From: Girardinichthys multiradiatus
Taxonomy: Eukaryota > Chordata > Actinopteri > Cyprinodontiformes > Goodeidae
Reading direction: 5' to 3'
Assembly (NCBI RefSeq): GCF_021462225.1
Contig: NC_061801.1
Span: 8,428,125 to 8,492,124 of the forward strand
Length of the DNA: 64,000 nt
Positions 37,884 to 49,825 of the stretch are shown one piece after another. The stretch's first letter is position 1. The number at the start of each line of letters is the position of its first letter. The notes below the pieces were generated by a model. The model searched no databases. It was not told where the DNA came from and saw only the letters and a program-made list of their open reading frames with translations. The position numbers were made by a program, and so were the translations under genes.

Positions 37884-39320
37884 TGGGACTTTTTGCATGT
37901 TTGTTCTCTGTCTTCATCATTGTTATATTATTATGTTGGTTTATTCTTTCCATGTTTTTTAATCAAAGCTTATCAGGTCTGACAGAGCTGTCTCTACATC
38001 AGAACAACAGAGACAGGTTACCGTAAAGGTAACCCTAAGAATACCACAGAGGCAGGAAGGATAGACCTCTGTGACGTGGTACCCCACAGAGGTTATGACA
38101 GTTGGGTTCAGAATGCAGATGTGTACATTTGTGTCCGCACACCTGGGAGGCTAGCAATTGGAAAATGGTGTCCGGACTGGACTTATGTGTACTGGAATTC
38201 AAATCCAAAAGGTTATGTCAACCCAACTCTAACAATATTCCACAGGGCCTGTGGCAACACATCAATTTGATTAGAGACAAGTCCACCCAATGAGCTGACA
38301 CCACTAGATATAATCCACTGGTAATAACTGTCAGATAAATGTGGAAGAATCCATGGCCTACAGTTAATCATGCAGAACTTAATGAACTTGTTTTGGTTTT
38401 AGGAGCTGATGTCTCTGGAAGAGACCCACTGGGATTGTTTCGAATTCAGTTTGTGGATCATCCTAAACCTCCTGATGAAGTTTTAAATATTACTGGTGTA
38501 AGCACTTCTCCTAGCCCAACCACACCTCCTCAAGCATTGGTCACTTACTTAAATGTCTCATCACCTGAAGTAATATTGCAGGTTGAAACTGGATTTTCTG
38601 ACAAAAACACCTGGTTAGAATGGATAACATTTACTGCTAAAACATGACAGAGTGTATTGCCTGTTCTTCAGCAAGACCACAACTTTTCACTACTCCTGCT
38701 CTCCCAGGTGGTGTTCCAGATGAGTATAAGTTAGCCAATCCTATTGTCAATGGGTTTGAATCAATATTTCTTTGGATTACTCCTAACAAAAACGTTGATC
38801 GCATTAAAGCAAACATCACCAGAGGTGTAATGCTTGGCGTAACTGACCAATTATCCTCCAGTTCTCTTATGTCTTGGCAAACCAGAATGGCTTTAGACAT
38901 GTCGTTGGCTGAAAAGGGAGGTGTTTGTGCCATGTTTCGTCCTTTATGTTGTACTTTTATTCCACATAACAGGTCCTGATGGTTCAGTAACCAGAGCTCC
39001 GGATGAATTATGTACCCTGGCTCCCTGGTACCCTGACTCTGGTGCTGATTCTTTGTCTGATTGGTTTACTGCTACCTTTGGTAAATGGAAAGTTTTTATC
39101 ATTGCAGGTATGACTTCTTTTGCCACCTTCGCAGGAATCCTCATTTGCTGTGCCCTGCCTGCGTACTCTAATTAATAGATTAATTACCTCTAGGTCATAT
39201 CAGATGCCCCTCCTCACAGGTGAAGGGGAACCCTTGGATTGCTCTGATGAGTCTGAAAGTGACTCTCATGATGATGTTTTTTTTTATAAGTTTTATCAAT
39301 GGTCAATTTCCATCGGTTCA
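37880..39320 (+). pseudogene. env: Broken retroviral env of the provirus
   Basis: ATG at about 37880 opens with a strongly hydrophobic signal-like segment (MMGLFACLFSVFIIVILLC), then stops after about 50 codons. Surface-subunit pieces follow in other frames (38076-38270 with WCPDWTYVYWNSNPKGY; 38339-38646). The transmembrane subunit is at 38644-38979, with C-x6-CC in CAMFRPLCC. A membrane span (FATFAGILICCALP, 39100-39175) and an acidic tail (39180-39290) come next. Several frame changes and stops make it non-functional. It is related to, but clearly different from, the minus-strand env at 28932-30150. Confidence 0.75.
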
Positions 39321-39538
39321 CATAATCGTCTTAATTCTAATGATGTAGATGTGTACCGAACACACACAGGGTACATGATAACTCATGATTTCATTTTGCT
39401 AGCATATTGGTTTTCTTCATTTAAATTTTTTAGTTTTTGAATTCTTTATATTATTTGTGTATTCATTTTATCTGATCATTCCTTAGAAGGTTGTTGATTG
39501 AAGAGATGTTTTTGTTTCCATCAAAATGATAAATGGAT

Positions 39539-39929
39539 TGTTATGGAAATTTTTAGTGCCTTGCTTGATTTGCTCTTTGATACTCTACAGGAAATGACAA
39601 AAGTATTAGAACCCCTCAGTGTTGTTTCATTCTTCTCTTCTATAGTCTTAGAGTAATGGTTTCTCAGCCTTCTGCTTGCAGCTGTGTGAGATAATATGCC
39701 ACACTGTTAAGATTATGTCTAGGACAACAGGTCTCATGAGAGTCACCTTGAAAACTGTTGTAGGTTATAGGAGAACTTTTGCTTTGTCTGGGCAGAACGA
39801 TTTAGCAGCACTACTGAGCGCATCTCCAATGCTGTAAAAAATCCTTCTCTCTTGCAAGATTATAATAAAGCTGATTCTGAGTGACAATCATCAGTCTCTG
39901 TCTTGATAAAAACACATTTTTCTACAACA
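39539..39929 (+). repeat. 3' LTR of the provirus
   Basis: The partner of 30594-30984, same length. Followed by the target duplication CAGC. Confidence 0.85.
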
Positions 39930-39933
39930 CAGC

Positions 39934-40980
39934 GGCTGAACAACATATTCCCAGCTGTTGCATACAGGGACCGTGGGGACTGGAATTATCTGTAATACAT
40001 CATCGATATTCTATAAATATGTGATTGGTTTTAAAAGATAACATGCTTCACCAATAGAAGCAACTTACGTGAATACACGACGCGCATGTCAGAGAAGACA
40101 ATAGGATATTGACAGATTTGCACAGAATTTTAAGTCCGTGTTGGAGATTTCCCATGCTCTCAACGTAAAGCAAAATAACCGCTAGACTAAGCGACGGTAT
40201 GAAACCAAATGCAAAATGAACATATATATATACCGTATTTTCCGCACTATAAGGCGCACCGGATTATAAGGCGCACCTTCAATGAATGGCCTATTTTAGA
40301 ACTGTTTTCATATATAGGGCGCATCGGATTATAAGGCGCATAGAATAGAAGCTACTGCAGTCAAACGTTTGACTGGGGTTGCGTTATGCATCCACTAGAT
40401 GGAGCTAAAGAGAATGTCAACAAAACAGTCAGATAAGTCAGTCAGTCAAACTTTATTAATACACTACAAACCAGCGTTCTGATAACTCCATTCACTCTCA
40501 TGGTAAGGTCTCCTCTACATAGAATTCTATTGAATAGAGCCAACCGCACGGTAGGAATGCATTGGAGTCTATGAAGTTGAAGTTGAAATCAAACGTTAGT
40601 TAAAACGTGAAAGGGAACTTTTCCCTGATTCAGTAAACACGTAAAAGAAACAGTTTGATGCACTAAATAGCTATAATGTGTTTTCAGGTGAATCTTAAAA
40701 CATTTACCAAGTTCTTATATGACTTTGTTAACAAAATGTATTCCATTATAACTATAAATCCTTCTTGGAATTCCAAATGTGCATAGTCCCTTTTTGCCAC
40801 TGTTATAGCATCTGGTCCTTTGCAAGGAAAGATCTCTTTGGGAGTTATGTTTCAGACATATCAAACAAGATGCACAAATTTAAAAAAAATATATTAATTA
40901 TTAAATCCATATGTAGTAAACTGTTAAATCCATATGTAGTAAATTGTTAAATCCATATGTAGTAAATTGTTAAATCCACC
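39934..40980. repeat. Non-coding; contains a dispersed DNA-element end
   Basis: At 40232-40345 the sequence CCGTATTTTCCGCACTATAAG with repeated GGATTATAAGGCGCA units is a widespread vertebrate DNA-transposon end; I cannot define the other end. At 40910-40975 the phrase TAAATCCATATGTAGTAAA is repeated three times in tandem. Confidence 0.45.
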
Positions 40981-40984
40981 CTCC

Positions 40985-41700
40985 TGTTGAGACATGGCTC
41001 TGCACATGGCTCATTTGCAATCCATTGAAACATTGATTTAAGTAATATAGGCTTACCTTCAGGGCATCTAGTAATGTAGAGGCATAAAGCTGTGTTTGAA
41101 TAGATTAAAAGTGTTATTATTGTTTACCATTATAAGATAAATTCTGTGATTTCTTTCTTCTGTGCATAAGGAAACAGGCCTGTCTGGAAACAAATTACAT
41201 TAGGGAAAAGTTCTTGGTGAGAGGTAAAGACTAATGGGTTTGTTATTGCAGGAGATCTTGTGATGCCCTGACTCTGCCAGGTCAACGTGACATTAGAAGT
41301 TTGCATCCAGATAAAGTCATGAGAGTGTTATTATAAAATGTCAAGTACGCCAATCTGATGTCTTCCAGATGTTGGCTGAAAGTGTATTCTCGGAAAAATA
41401 GAGAAAGCAATGTTGTGGATGCCATATGTATTACGTAAATGAATATGATGTATTTCAATTGGTCAAGAGAATCCAAATACACACCAATGCTTTGTATCTG
41501 TATAAAAACCGCCCCGTAAAGACTGAACGGGAGGGAGACTTCTGGAATTGTTGTGAAGATGTTGTTTGTGCGCTTTGAATAAAGTCCCCTCTCGTGAGGA
41601 TTGTTTCTAGGGAGAATATTTCTGAGTACTGTTTTAATTATTTTGGCTTAGAGATCCGACCGCCCGCTCCCAAAGTAATCCCTTCACATATACACTCAAC
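40985..41700 (+). repeat. LTR-like promoter and polyadenylation arrangement
   Basis: TATAAAAA at 41501-41508 is followed by AATAAA at 41578-41583 and a GT/CT-rich stretch, the R-U5 layout of a retroviral LTR on the plus strand. TGTTGAGACATGG near 40990 could be its start. No second LTR or target duplication found. A 70-codon frame at 41594-41806 has no clear identity. Confidence 0.4.
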
Positions 41701-41829
41701 TAATTTAGCTGGTAATAGCACAGCATCTAATACTTTCAGTAATAACTCTGCATTTTTCCATTGTGCTACCAATTATACCTTTATTGTTATTTCTTTCTAT
41801 ACATAATATGTGCTGCCTAAGATGTTAAT

Positions 41830-43339
41830 AAAACCTGTACGGTGTCACAATAGACAAGGTTAAATCTTATTTAATTGGATCTTTCCTGCAAATGTTTCTC
41901 TTTGGCCATGATAACGTTGGTCTCTTTTAATCATGTGGTTCCATAACAATTTTTTTTGTGGTATTCATCAGCAAGATTATAATAGCTCTGAATAATCTAT
42001 TCTAATTTAGCTTTATTTAGATGCATCTATTCTAATCTATTTTAATGCAGTAGGTCCTTATTATATTTAAGAATGAGGTCACTATTTCTGTTAGTTGCTA
42101 TTATTTTAATAATGCTTGGTATGTTTAGGTTTCATTAGTTGTGAAAAAACTCACTCCTCATCAGTTTAGAAGGCTTAATTAAATTGATGAACATAAAAAT
42201 GAAAAGCATGTTATATCTTATAATTTTAGATTGTCTTATCCAGTTTTATAAACACACCGTACAGTTTCAGTCATCTATAGTTCTTCCCTTTTTAATCACA
42301 CTTTGTATTTATTTCAAGTAACTAAAGTTTATTTCAATTACCTCAAGTTTTCTCAAATGCAGTTCAGTCCAGTAATTCTGTTAAGGTACATTTCATCTTA
42401 TGTTAATTTTTTGAGTCAAATTTGATCATTCTGAACCTGACTGAAAAAAGTGCAAACATCTGTTAAAATCCTTTTGTTTCACCATAAAGAATTTATCTAA
42501 TATTATTATGGTATGTTGAGGATCAAACTTGCTCTTGTAATCTTTAATTATTATCATGCACATATACCCTAATTTTTACATAACATAAAACAAACATTTC
42601 ACAAAAACAGACAGACAAAATGGACAAACATTGCCCACAAAAAATTTTATTACTCTGTTTGTAAAAGAATTTTGAGAAATTAAAAACAGGTCTATTAGCT
42701 TTCTTATGTTTATCAGTATTTCAATACAGGTAGAACCTTTACTATCTTTATATGATTTTGGAAAAATTCTAGAAACCTTATTGAGGTAAAAGTTTGGCAA
42801 TTATCATAAGAACTTCAGACCTTTATTAGCGTTTTTAAGGTCCCTCAAAGACGCTCTTTAATTAAATCAATCATTCCCATTCTCACACATTCACACACTG
42901 ACAACTTTTCCTTCATGGCTGTCATGAACATCCATTTGATTGTTTTTAGGATTTTGTATTTTTATAATGTAAAGCACTTTGAATTGCCCTGCCTGCAATG
43001 TGCTATACAAAACATTTTTACTTAGTTACTTCTCTATCAGAGCAATTTCATTTACAAAAATTCCCATATAATTTTCTTTTTATATTTTTAAAATACAAAT
43101 TTTTTTTCTCTTAACCCTTTTTGTTTCCACTAGGTCTGTTTTGAATGCTTCAATTCTTTTTTATCCACCAAGGATCAATAAGGTGGTGTTAATGGGGTCC
43201 ACCTTGAAGGTGTCTTTTGGGTCCGTTCAGTCTGGAGAAGTGTCAGGTTATCATTGTCATGTCAGTGAGGTTCATAAGTCAGTCAGAACCTTGGTCATTT
43301 GGTCTTGGGTTGTTTGATCATTTGGTCTGTGCACATAAT
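41830..43339. other. Gene-free AT-rich stretch
   Basis: No protein motif is visible. At 42885-43020 there is a repeat-like tail (CACATTCACACACTGACAAC ... AAAGCACTTTGAATTGCCCTG) of the kind that ends fish DNA elements. The rest looks like unique AT-rich DNA. Confidence 0.45.
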
Positions 43340-43343
43340 GTCT

Positions 43344-45187
43344 TGTTGTTATTATTAATCTGAGAATATTATTTCATATTAATATTTTTATATTTTATCA
43401 AATAATATTTCGGTCTGTTAAGGGTTGTCCTGTGAATACCAGCCCAGTAAGGCGATGTTATTAGGACAAAATAGAAAAGTGTGAGACAAGCTCTGACATT
43501 ATTGAACAGCATAAACCCTGCACACACATGGAATGAATTTACACAATTTCTTAAAATACAAGAATTTATTAACAAAAATAAGTCAACTCAAAGTCAAACA
43601 TAATTCAATCAACAAACCCTTTACTATGCTAAAACAATCCAACTAAACTACCAAGCAGAATTAAAGAATAGGGAAGACTAATGGGCTATGTACAATATAA
43701 ACAAGTTGATTAAAGATAATTGAAACTCATGACCAAAAGAGTGATGCAACATTACCATGCAATGTTTATGTTTGACAACCAAGGATTATCTTGAACAATC
43801 TGGAAATGAAGTTAAGTTAGTCTTGGAACCAACTTAGGCAATAATTAGCAAACGTTTAGACAACCGTTCACAATGCAAGATCAGATAAAATATTATTTTA
43901 ATAAAATAATGTTTTAAATAATGATCTGCTGAATAAAACCAACCTTCTGGATGACTAATTCTCAACGGGGTCTCATTAGCTGCCTTTATTTATTAAAATA
44001 ATATTTAAAGAAATATTATTAAGGGAGTACTTTGGAAAAGAGCCAAATCTTTCTGGAGAAATGGGGCTTAATGCTGTTTACTTAGTTATCAAATTTTGTA
44101 AAATGATGTTTAGGGACTATTATTCACTAGCTTGAAAACTAACAACCTTTCTGTTAAATACTCTTTAGTAGCAAGCATGTGTTCTTAACGGTTAGCATTT
44201 GAGCTAACAAAAGAAGCTGATAGCTTAGCATCAGAATCAACACATACCTTTAAAATACCAGGGTTAATAAAAGGGTTAAAATGCATAAGCACAGATGGCA
44301 GGTTATGGCCGATCTTCTGTGTTTAAAATCACCCTTTAAATAAAGTTTGTCTTAACTTTAAAAACACACAAACAAAGAACACAAAACTGAACATGTGTGC
44401 TGCAGATATTCTGCTAGCACCAAGATAGCTGAGTTCAACACAAACAAAATCAAACTTCATAAAATGAAAAACGTTTAGAACATTTCAATCTAAATCGTTC
44501 TATTTCTCTGGTCTGCCCAAACCTAACCTCGTATGAACTGTGCTGAGGAAAAGCTGTCCAGGCAATGATGAAGTTTGAAGAGAGCTCTGTGAACAAAGGG
44601 TTAGCTTCCAGCTAACCACTGGAGCAGTGACTGGAAGACGGCTCGTTCTGTCCGCTGACCACACTGCACGTTAACTGCCGTAATGCGGCTACTCTTATGT
44701 CCTCCTCTTAGGCAAGGAAAACCGCTTCACTCGGCTTGTAGAGACAGCGTCTCTGCAGGGACTTCTCTGGGACACCGTTTGCTTCTGCAGGCCCCAGAGA
44801 GAAAGTCAAGCCAGGCGTGTACCTTAATTCCCATTTTTATGAATGAATACTGGGTACACAAACAGTTATTCACTCATACTTAACTTGTGCATATGATCGC
44901 GTGATCTTATGACACTCTTGGATCCAGTTGAAGAGTTATGTCTTTTTGCCAGCAAAGAGACATTAGCGCTCTGTTCCTCTCCGACCAGTCTCTCAGCAGA
45001 GTCCCGGGTGGTAGAGGTCGGCTTGTTGGAAAGGGGGGGCTTTTATTTGGCCAGTGATGTCACAGGAAGTCCGCAGTTACCCCGTTTCCTGGCTGTGCCG
45101 GAAGTAGGTTAATGCAATTTATTTTGAAAGTTCCAGGAAAGTTTGTACTGGCCTTTCACGTTGTAACTCATGGCTGTGGTCCCAACA
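43344..45187 (-). mobile_element. Solo LTR C, same retroviral group as A and B
   Basis: It runs from TGTTGTTATT to CCCAACA, 1844 bp, flanked by GTCT at 43340-43343 and 45188-45191. It shares the TGTTG...CCAACA ends, the 4-bp duplication and a similarly placed minus-strand AATAAA (GAATTTATTAAC at about 43561) with LTRs A and B, but most of its body has diverged. No internal genes remain. Confidence 0.7.
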
Positions 45188-45191
45188 GTCT

Positions 45192-45480
45192 CATGGATCC
45201 AACCAATGATTAGTCAACAAAGCTTCCACACAATGTGATGTTATTTCTCCAGCTTCCACCTGTTGAAGAAAAATGTATTGTTAATAAATTAACTGCATTT
45301 CCCAGGAACACTGCATTCCTCCTGGATGAGCATCACCTGTTGAAAAACTTAATTATTATATTAGTCAGTTGTTTCACATATTCAATTAGATCATTAAACA
45401 TTCCAGTAAATGAAATTATTAGTATATCATGTAGACTGACATATCCCTTTGTACTTGGAGAGGATATCAGATTATCCATG
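45192..45480. other. Gene-free stretch
   Basis: No recognisable feature; the plus-strand frame of 89 codons has no motif and ends in AT-rich DNA. Confidence 0.4.
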
Positions 45481-45482
45481 TA

Positions 45483-46721
45483 CAAGTCCTTCTCAAAATA
45501 TTAGCATATTGGGATAAAGTTCATTATTTTCCATTATGTCATGATGAAAATTTAACATTCATATATTTTAGATTCATTGCACACTAACTGAAATATTTCA
45601 GGTCTTTTATTGTCTTAATACGGATGATTTTGGCATACAGCTCATGAAAACCCAAAATTCCTATCTCACAAAATTAGCATATCATTCAAAGGGTCTCTAA
45701 ACGAGCTATGAACCTAATCATCTGAATCAACGAGTTAACTCTAAACACCTGCAAAAGATTTCTGAGGCCTTTAAAACTCCCAGCCTGGTTCATCACTCAA
45801 AACCCCAATCATGGGTAAGACTGCCGACCTGACTGCTGTCCAGAAGGCCACTATTGACACCCTCAAGCAAGAGGGTAAGACACAGAAAGAAATTTCTGAA
45901 CGAATAGGCTGTTCCCAGAGTGCTGTATCAAGGCACCTCAGTGGGAAGTCTGTGGGAAGGAAAACGTGTGGCAGAAAACGCTGCACAACGAGAAGAGGTG
46001 ACCGGACCCTGAGGAAGATTGTGGAGAAGGGCCGATTCCAGACCTTGGGGGACCTGCGGAAGCAGTGGACTGAGTCTGGAGTAGAAACATCCAGAGCCAC
46101 CGTGCACAGGCGTGTGCAGGAAATGGGCTACAGGTGCCGCATTCCCCAGGTCAAGCCACTTTTGAACCAGAAACAGCGGCAGAAGCGCCTGACCTGGGCT
46201 ACAGAGAAGCAGCACTGGACCGTTGCTCAGTGGTCCAAAGTACTTTTTTCGGATGAAAACAAATTCTGCATGTCATTCGGAAATCAAGGTGCCAGAGCTG
46301 TATGCCAAAATCATCCGTATTAAGACAATAAAAGACCTGAAATATTTCAGTTAGTTTGCAATGAATCTAAAATATATGAATGTTAAATTTTCATCATGAC
46401 ATTATGGAAAATAATGAACTTTATCACAATATGCTAATATTTTGAGAAGGACCTGTACATGATTATTTGAAGGTTGACGTTTTTTGTTTTAAAAACACTT
46501 TTCTTTTATTGGTCGGATGAAATATGCTAATTTTGTGAGATAGGAATTTTGGGTTTTCATGAGCTGTATGCCAAAATCATCCGTATTAAGACAATAAAAG
46601 ACCTGAAATATTTCAGTTAGTGTGCAATGAATCTAAAATATATGAATGTTAAATTTTCATCATGACATTATGGAAAATAATTAACTTTATCACAATATGC
46701 TAATATTTTGAGAAGGACCTG
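45483..46721 (+). mobile_element. Rearranged copy of Tc1 transposon B
   Basis: It starts CAAGTCCTTCTCAAAATATT and ends TTTTGAGAAGGACCTG, with TA on both sides (45481-45482, 46722-46723). The 5' half matches 6237-7055 closely. After GGTGCCAGAG the 3' half of the transposase is replaced by an extra copy of the right end (46299-46455). The normal 3' flank then follows (from CTGTACATGATTATTTGAAG) to the true right end. The element thus has two right termini. Confidence 0.88.
45811..46323 (+). pseudogene. Truncated Tc1 transposase (170 codons)
   Basis: It is almost identical to the first 160 residues of the transposase at 6565-7569, with the helix-turn-helix region and the first catalytic aspartate (LFSDENKFC). 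After FGNQGARA the frame runs into inverted-repeat sequence and stops, so the second aspartate and the glutamate are absent. It could only act as a DNA-binding fragment. Confidence 0.9.
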
Positions 46722-46723
46722 TA

Positions 46724-49360
46724 TTTCATGAAAAAGTGATTAACAGGTTTCTGCAGCCCTGATGGCTCATGCAATCATTTAAATCTGGTGTACTGGAACA
46801 GAGCCACATCTAAAACATGTTGGGCAGGGGTTGGGAATCACTGTCCTAGAGAAATGTCTGCAAACTGCTGTCTGCAAACTGCAGGCTGTAAACTATTCTC
46901 ACAGAAGATGCGCCTGCATAAACGTGCTTGCCACACATTCTTAGTAGTAAGGAGTCTCTCTCTTGATAAAGAGAACTTAAAATTACACACACATATACAC
47001 ACATAAACTGAAAAAATATTTTACAAACCACATTCACACCACTCTATATCATTTCCAACACACCAAGACTATTTTTGTTATGTTAAATATTTTTTTGCAA
47101 TTGCATTTTGAAAGGTCAGAGAGCCATGTCCCCCATTGAAACTATATGTCAATTATATTTATATAGCGCAAGGCATTCAAAGCGCTGTATATGAAGAAAA
47201 GCATTACAATGACACAGAGTCAAACACAGAAACAAATCAAATTACATTGATAATCCTTTGAGGTTTACTGGTAAGAGCTGGTTCTAAACCAATCTTTCTA
47301 AAGAGATAATTATGAAGCAGAAAATGATAATATTGATCCTTGGGCTCGCTGGTATCATGCAGTTGTAGTCCCATCATTCAAACAATAACAGTCATTTGCA
47401 TCCACTGAGATCTAACTAAGCAATCCATTGAATTCTAACTAAGGAAGCTGGGTCACTGGTGTAAAATCAGCTTTAGTCCAAATTTTCAAATACTAATAAT
47501 AGTTGGCTTTTGCTGGCAATCCTTCTGAGAAATCTGAAAATGTATGAAAAGTAATGAAATCACACATTTAGGTGAGTTAAGATAGGAGGAAAAAAAAAAC
47601 CCTATCCTTAGCAGGATACAGTTTGAAGTAGTAAAAAAACCTCAACACGGGTAAGCAACACACACATAAGCAAAGATTTTGCAGGGACATGATGGAGTCC
47701 TGAGGGTGCGAATATTTAAGTGTGAACGTGTTTGCAAGAATTAGACTGATAACACTGATAGAAGCACCATTGTCCTTGAAAAAAGAGATGGAAATTTGAT
47801 CAATTGGCCACATAACCCTATTCGGGTCACAGCTGGTACAGAGAGTGCTGGGAGAGAGCGTCATGTTAATATAACATCCAGGAGAAAGCCAGCCAGCATT
47901 AACTGCCAAGGCCATATTAGGGCGCCAGATTTAGAAAAACAATACATGTTTTAGGTCAGGCAGTTGTAAATTTCCATCCACCTTCAAAGTCTTACTGGTA
48001 TGTCTCAATTGCAAATCCAAATAGTGCTGCCAGGCTGTGATTCTGTGCAAGACAAGATGGTTGTCCTTTACACTGTCTTCCCATCAAAAACATTTGATCA
48101 ATTGCGCTGAGACACCAGTTGACTAAATCCATAATTTACAAGTTTGGAAGATATGCAAAGAGAGGCTCTGAAAAGAACACAGATAAAAAGTGTGGTTATA
48201 ATTAGAGTCAATGAGATCAATTGGACAGGACAGGGTAAAGATGTGCCTCTAGTAAGATAATACTAGCAAGGATAAATAAATAATAGAAGCAACCATGAAT
48301 AAAAGGTGAACAGTTCCAAACAATATAGTACAGAATTATTTCAATATTTAAACTGTAAAATGCTTTCAAAAATAAAAATTTGGCAGAAATGGGAAAACAC
48401 AAAAAAATGTACATAAATACAAACTCTAGACAAGATAAACTACACAAATCTAAATGCTAAATACATAGAAGGAAGATGAAATGAGGTGAATAAGTATTTG
48501 CTGTATTGTACATGATGGTGTCAGTAGCCTAAGCCTAAATGGTGAAGCCTAAATTGGTGTCTTTAAATTGCCCTTAGGTGTGGTTGTATGCATGGTGGTT
48601 TATCTCCATCATGTTTGACTTTGCCAGTGGGAGATGACCCTTTTGTGCTTTTTTTGCCATAGAACCTTTCCATTGATGCCATTTTAAACCAGGGTCTTTC
48701 TTATTGTTCAGTCTAGAACACTGAGCTTAAAAAAGGAATGTCATGCCTTCAGTGGTTTAGATGTTGTCCTGGGTTTTTTTTGTGACCTATTAGATGAGTT
48801 TTATTGGAGTATTTTTGGTAGGCAGGTTACTCCTGGAATGGTTCTCTGTTGTTCCACATTGTCTCTTTTTATGGAGGATAGCTCTCACGGTGGTTATCTG
48901 GATTCCCAAATCCTTTGAAATGTCTGTAACCCTTTCAAGACGCATAGATTTCAATGACTTTGTTATGAACCAGGATCGCCGTGGTACTCGTATTCTAGGA
49001 GTATGCTCTTGTCACAGCGTTCCATTGGAAACAGATTTTTCTACCAGGATTATGAAGCAGTGAGTAACATTCAAGGAAAGGAACAACGAGGCTGGGAGAC
49101 AGGGACATAGCACAGTTCATAGCACAGTTCCTGCCATGGCAACAACAGATAGCTATACAGGAGTCAGTAGCCAGACCATAAAGGCAAAATTGGCTTGTTT
49201 TTCGTTTTCCTAAACATAAAGTTTCTCAGGTAATGAAGTGCATCGTTTCACAGAGGTTGTTGCTATTTATGTTTTGTTTAAATCAAACATCTGACATCCA
49301 AAGGTTTCATTATCAAATTAAAACAATCACCGTTATGTTTTCAGAAAACCGTAGTAGGAC
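46724..49360. other. Gene-free stretch with repeat fragments
   Basis: At 46795-46850 (GAGCCACATCTAAAACATG...) there is a repeat end similar to one at 61350-61430. At 47152-47200 TTTATATAGCGC...AAAGCGCTGTATATG resembles the outer edge of the inverted duplication. At 48560-49070 the minus strand reads like an old transposase DNA-binding region (around KSFGIQITTVRAILH, interrupted). No intact gene seen. Confidence 0.4.
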
Positions 49361-49364
49361 TTAG

Positions 49365-49790
49365 TGTCATGATTTGTGATCGGCCATGTTGCTCAGCTTA
49401 CCACAATTGTCTGATCATTTCACTCACCTGTTTCTCCAGTATTTCTACCCATTTAACCTCTGATGCCAGGTCGTTTCTTTGCCTTGCCACAGCGTTCCAG
49501 CAGTTTTCATAATCAACTTATTGTGTATGACCCAATTTCCATTGCTACAGCTATGATTCTTGCTAAACACTTGTTGGACCAAGCCTTCCGTGTATGCTCT
49601 TTTGCCTGCCTTCTTGTACCTCCTCGTCTTGCCTCATGTCTTTTACGAGGCTTGTTATTCTCTGCTTCCTCTGTGTATGAACCTATTCTGAAGACCATTG
49701 CAGTTGAAAACTTTTCAAATTGGGGAATATGTACCTGCTTTTTCCAAGTCTTTCTTAGACTCTCTGTGAGTGCTCCTTGACTCTTGGACA
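49365..49790 (+). repeat. Possible truncated gypsy-like LTR
   Basis: TGTCATGATTTGTGATCGG opens a stretch with CACCTGTTTCTCC and CTTTGCCTTGCCACAGCGTTCC, like fish gypsy LTRs. The 3' end is not found. Confidence 0.35.
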
Positions 49791-49825
49791 ACTTGTTTTA
49801 TTATTCTTTTTACTCCTTTCTCAGA

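Larger units (their letters stand above)
30594..39929 (+). mobile_element. Provirus with paired LTRs, 9.3 kb, gag-pol not recognisable
   Basis: Near-identical 391-bp LTRs (30594-30984 and 39539-39929) begin TGTTATGG and end CTACAACA. They are flanked by the 4-bp duplication CAGC at 30590-30593 and 39930-39933. The env remnant is in the expected place before the 3' LTR. Between 31.2 and 37.4 kb I find no open gag or pol, only a possible gag start, a nested solo gypsy LTR and non-coding DNA. The very similar LTRs suggest a fairly recent integration or gene conversion, so the loss of gag-pol is notable. Confidence 0.8.

Noticed and set aside
47577..47915. 112-codon minus-strand frame as a host exon
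   Set aside because: No domain, no splice sites at sensible places, and it lies in repeat-rich DNA.
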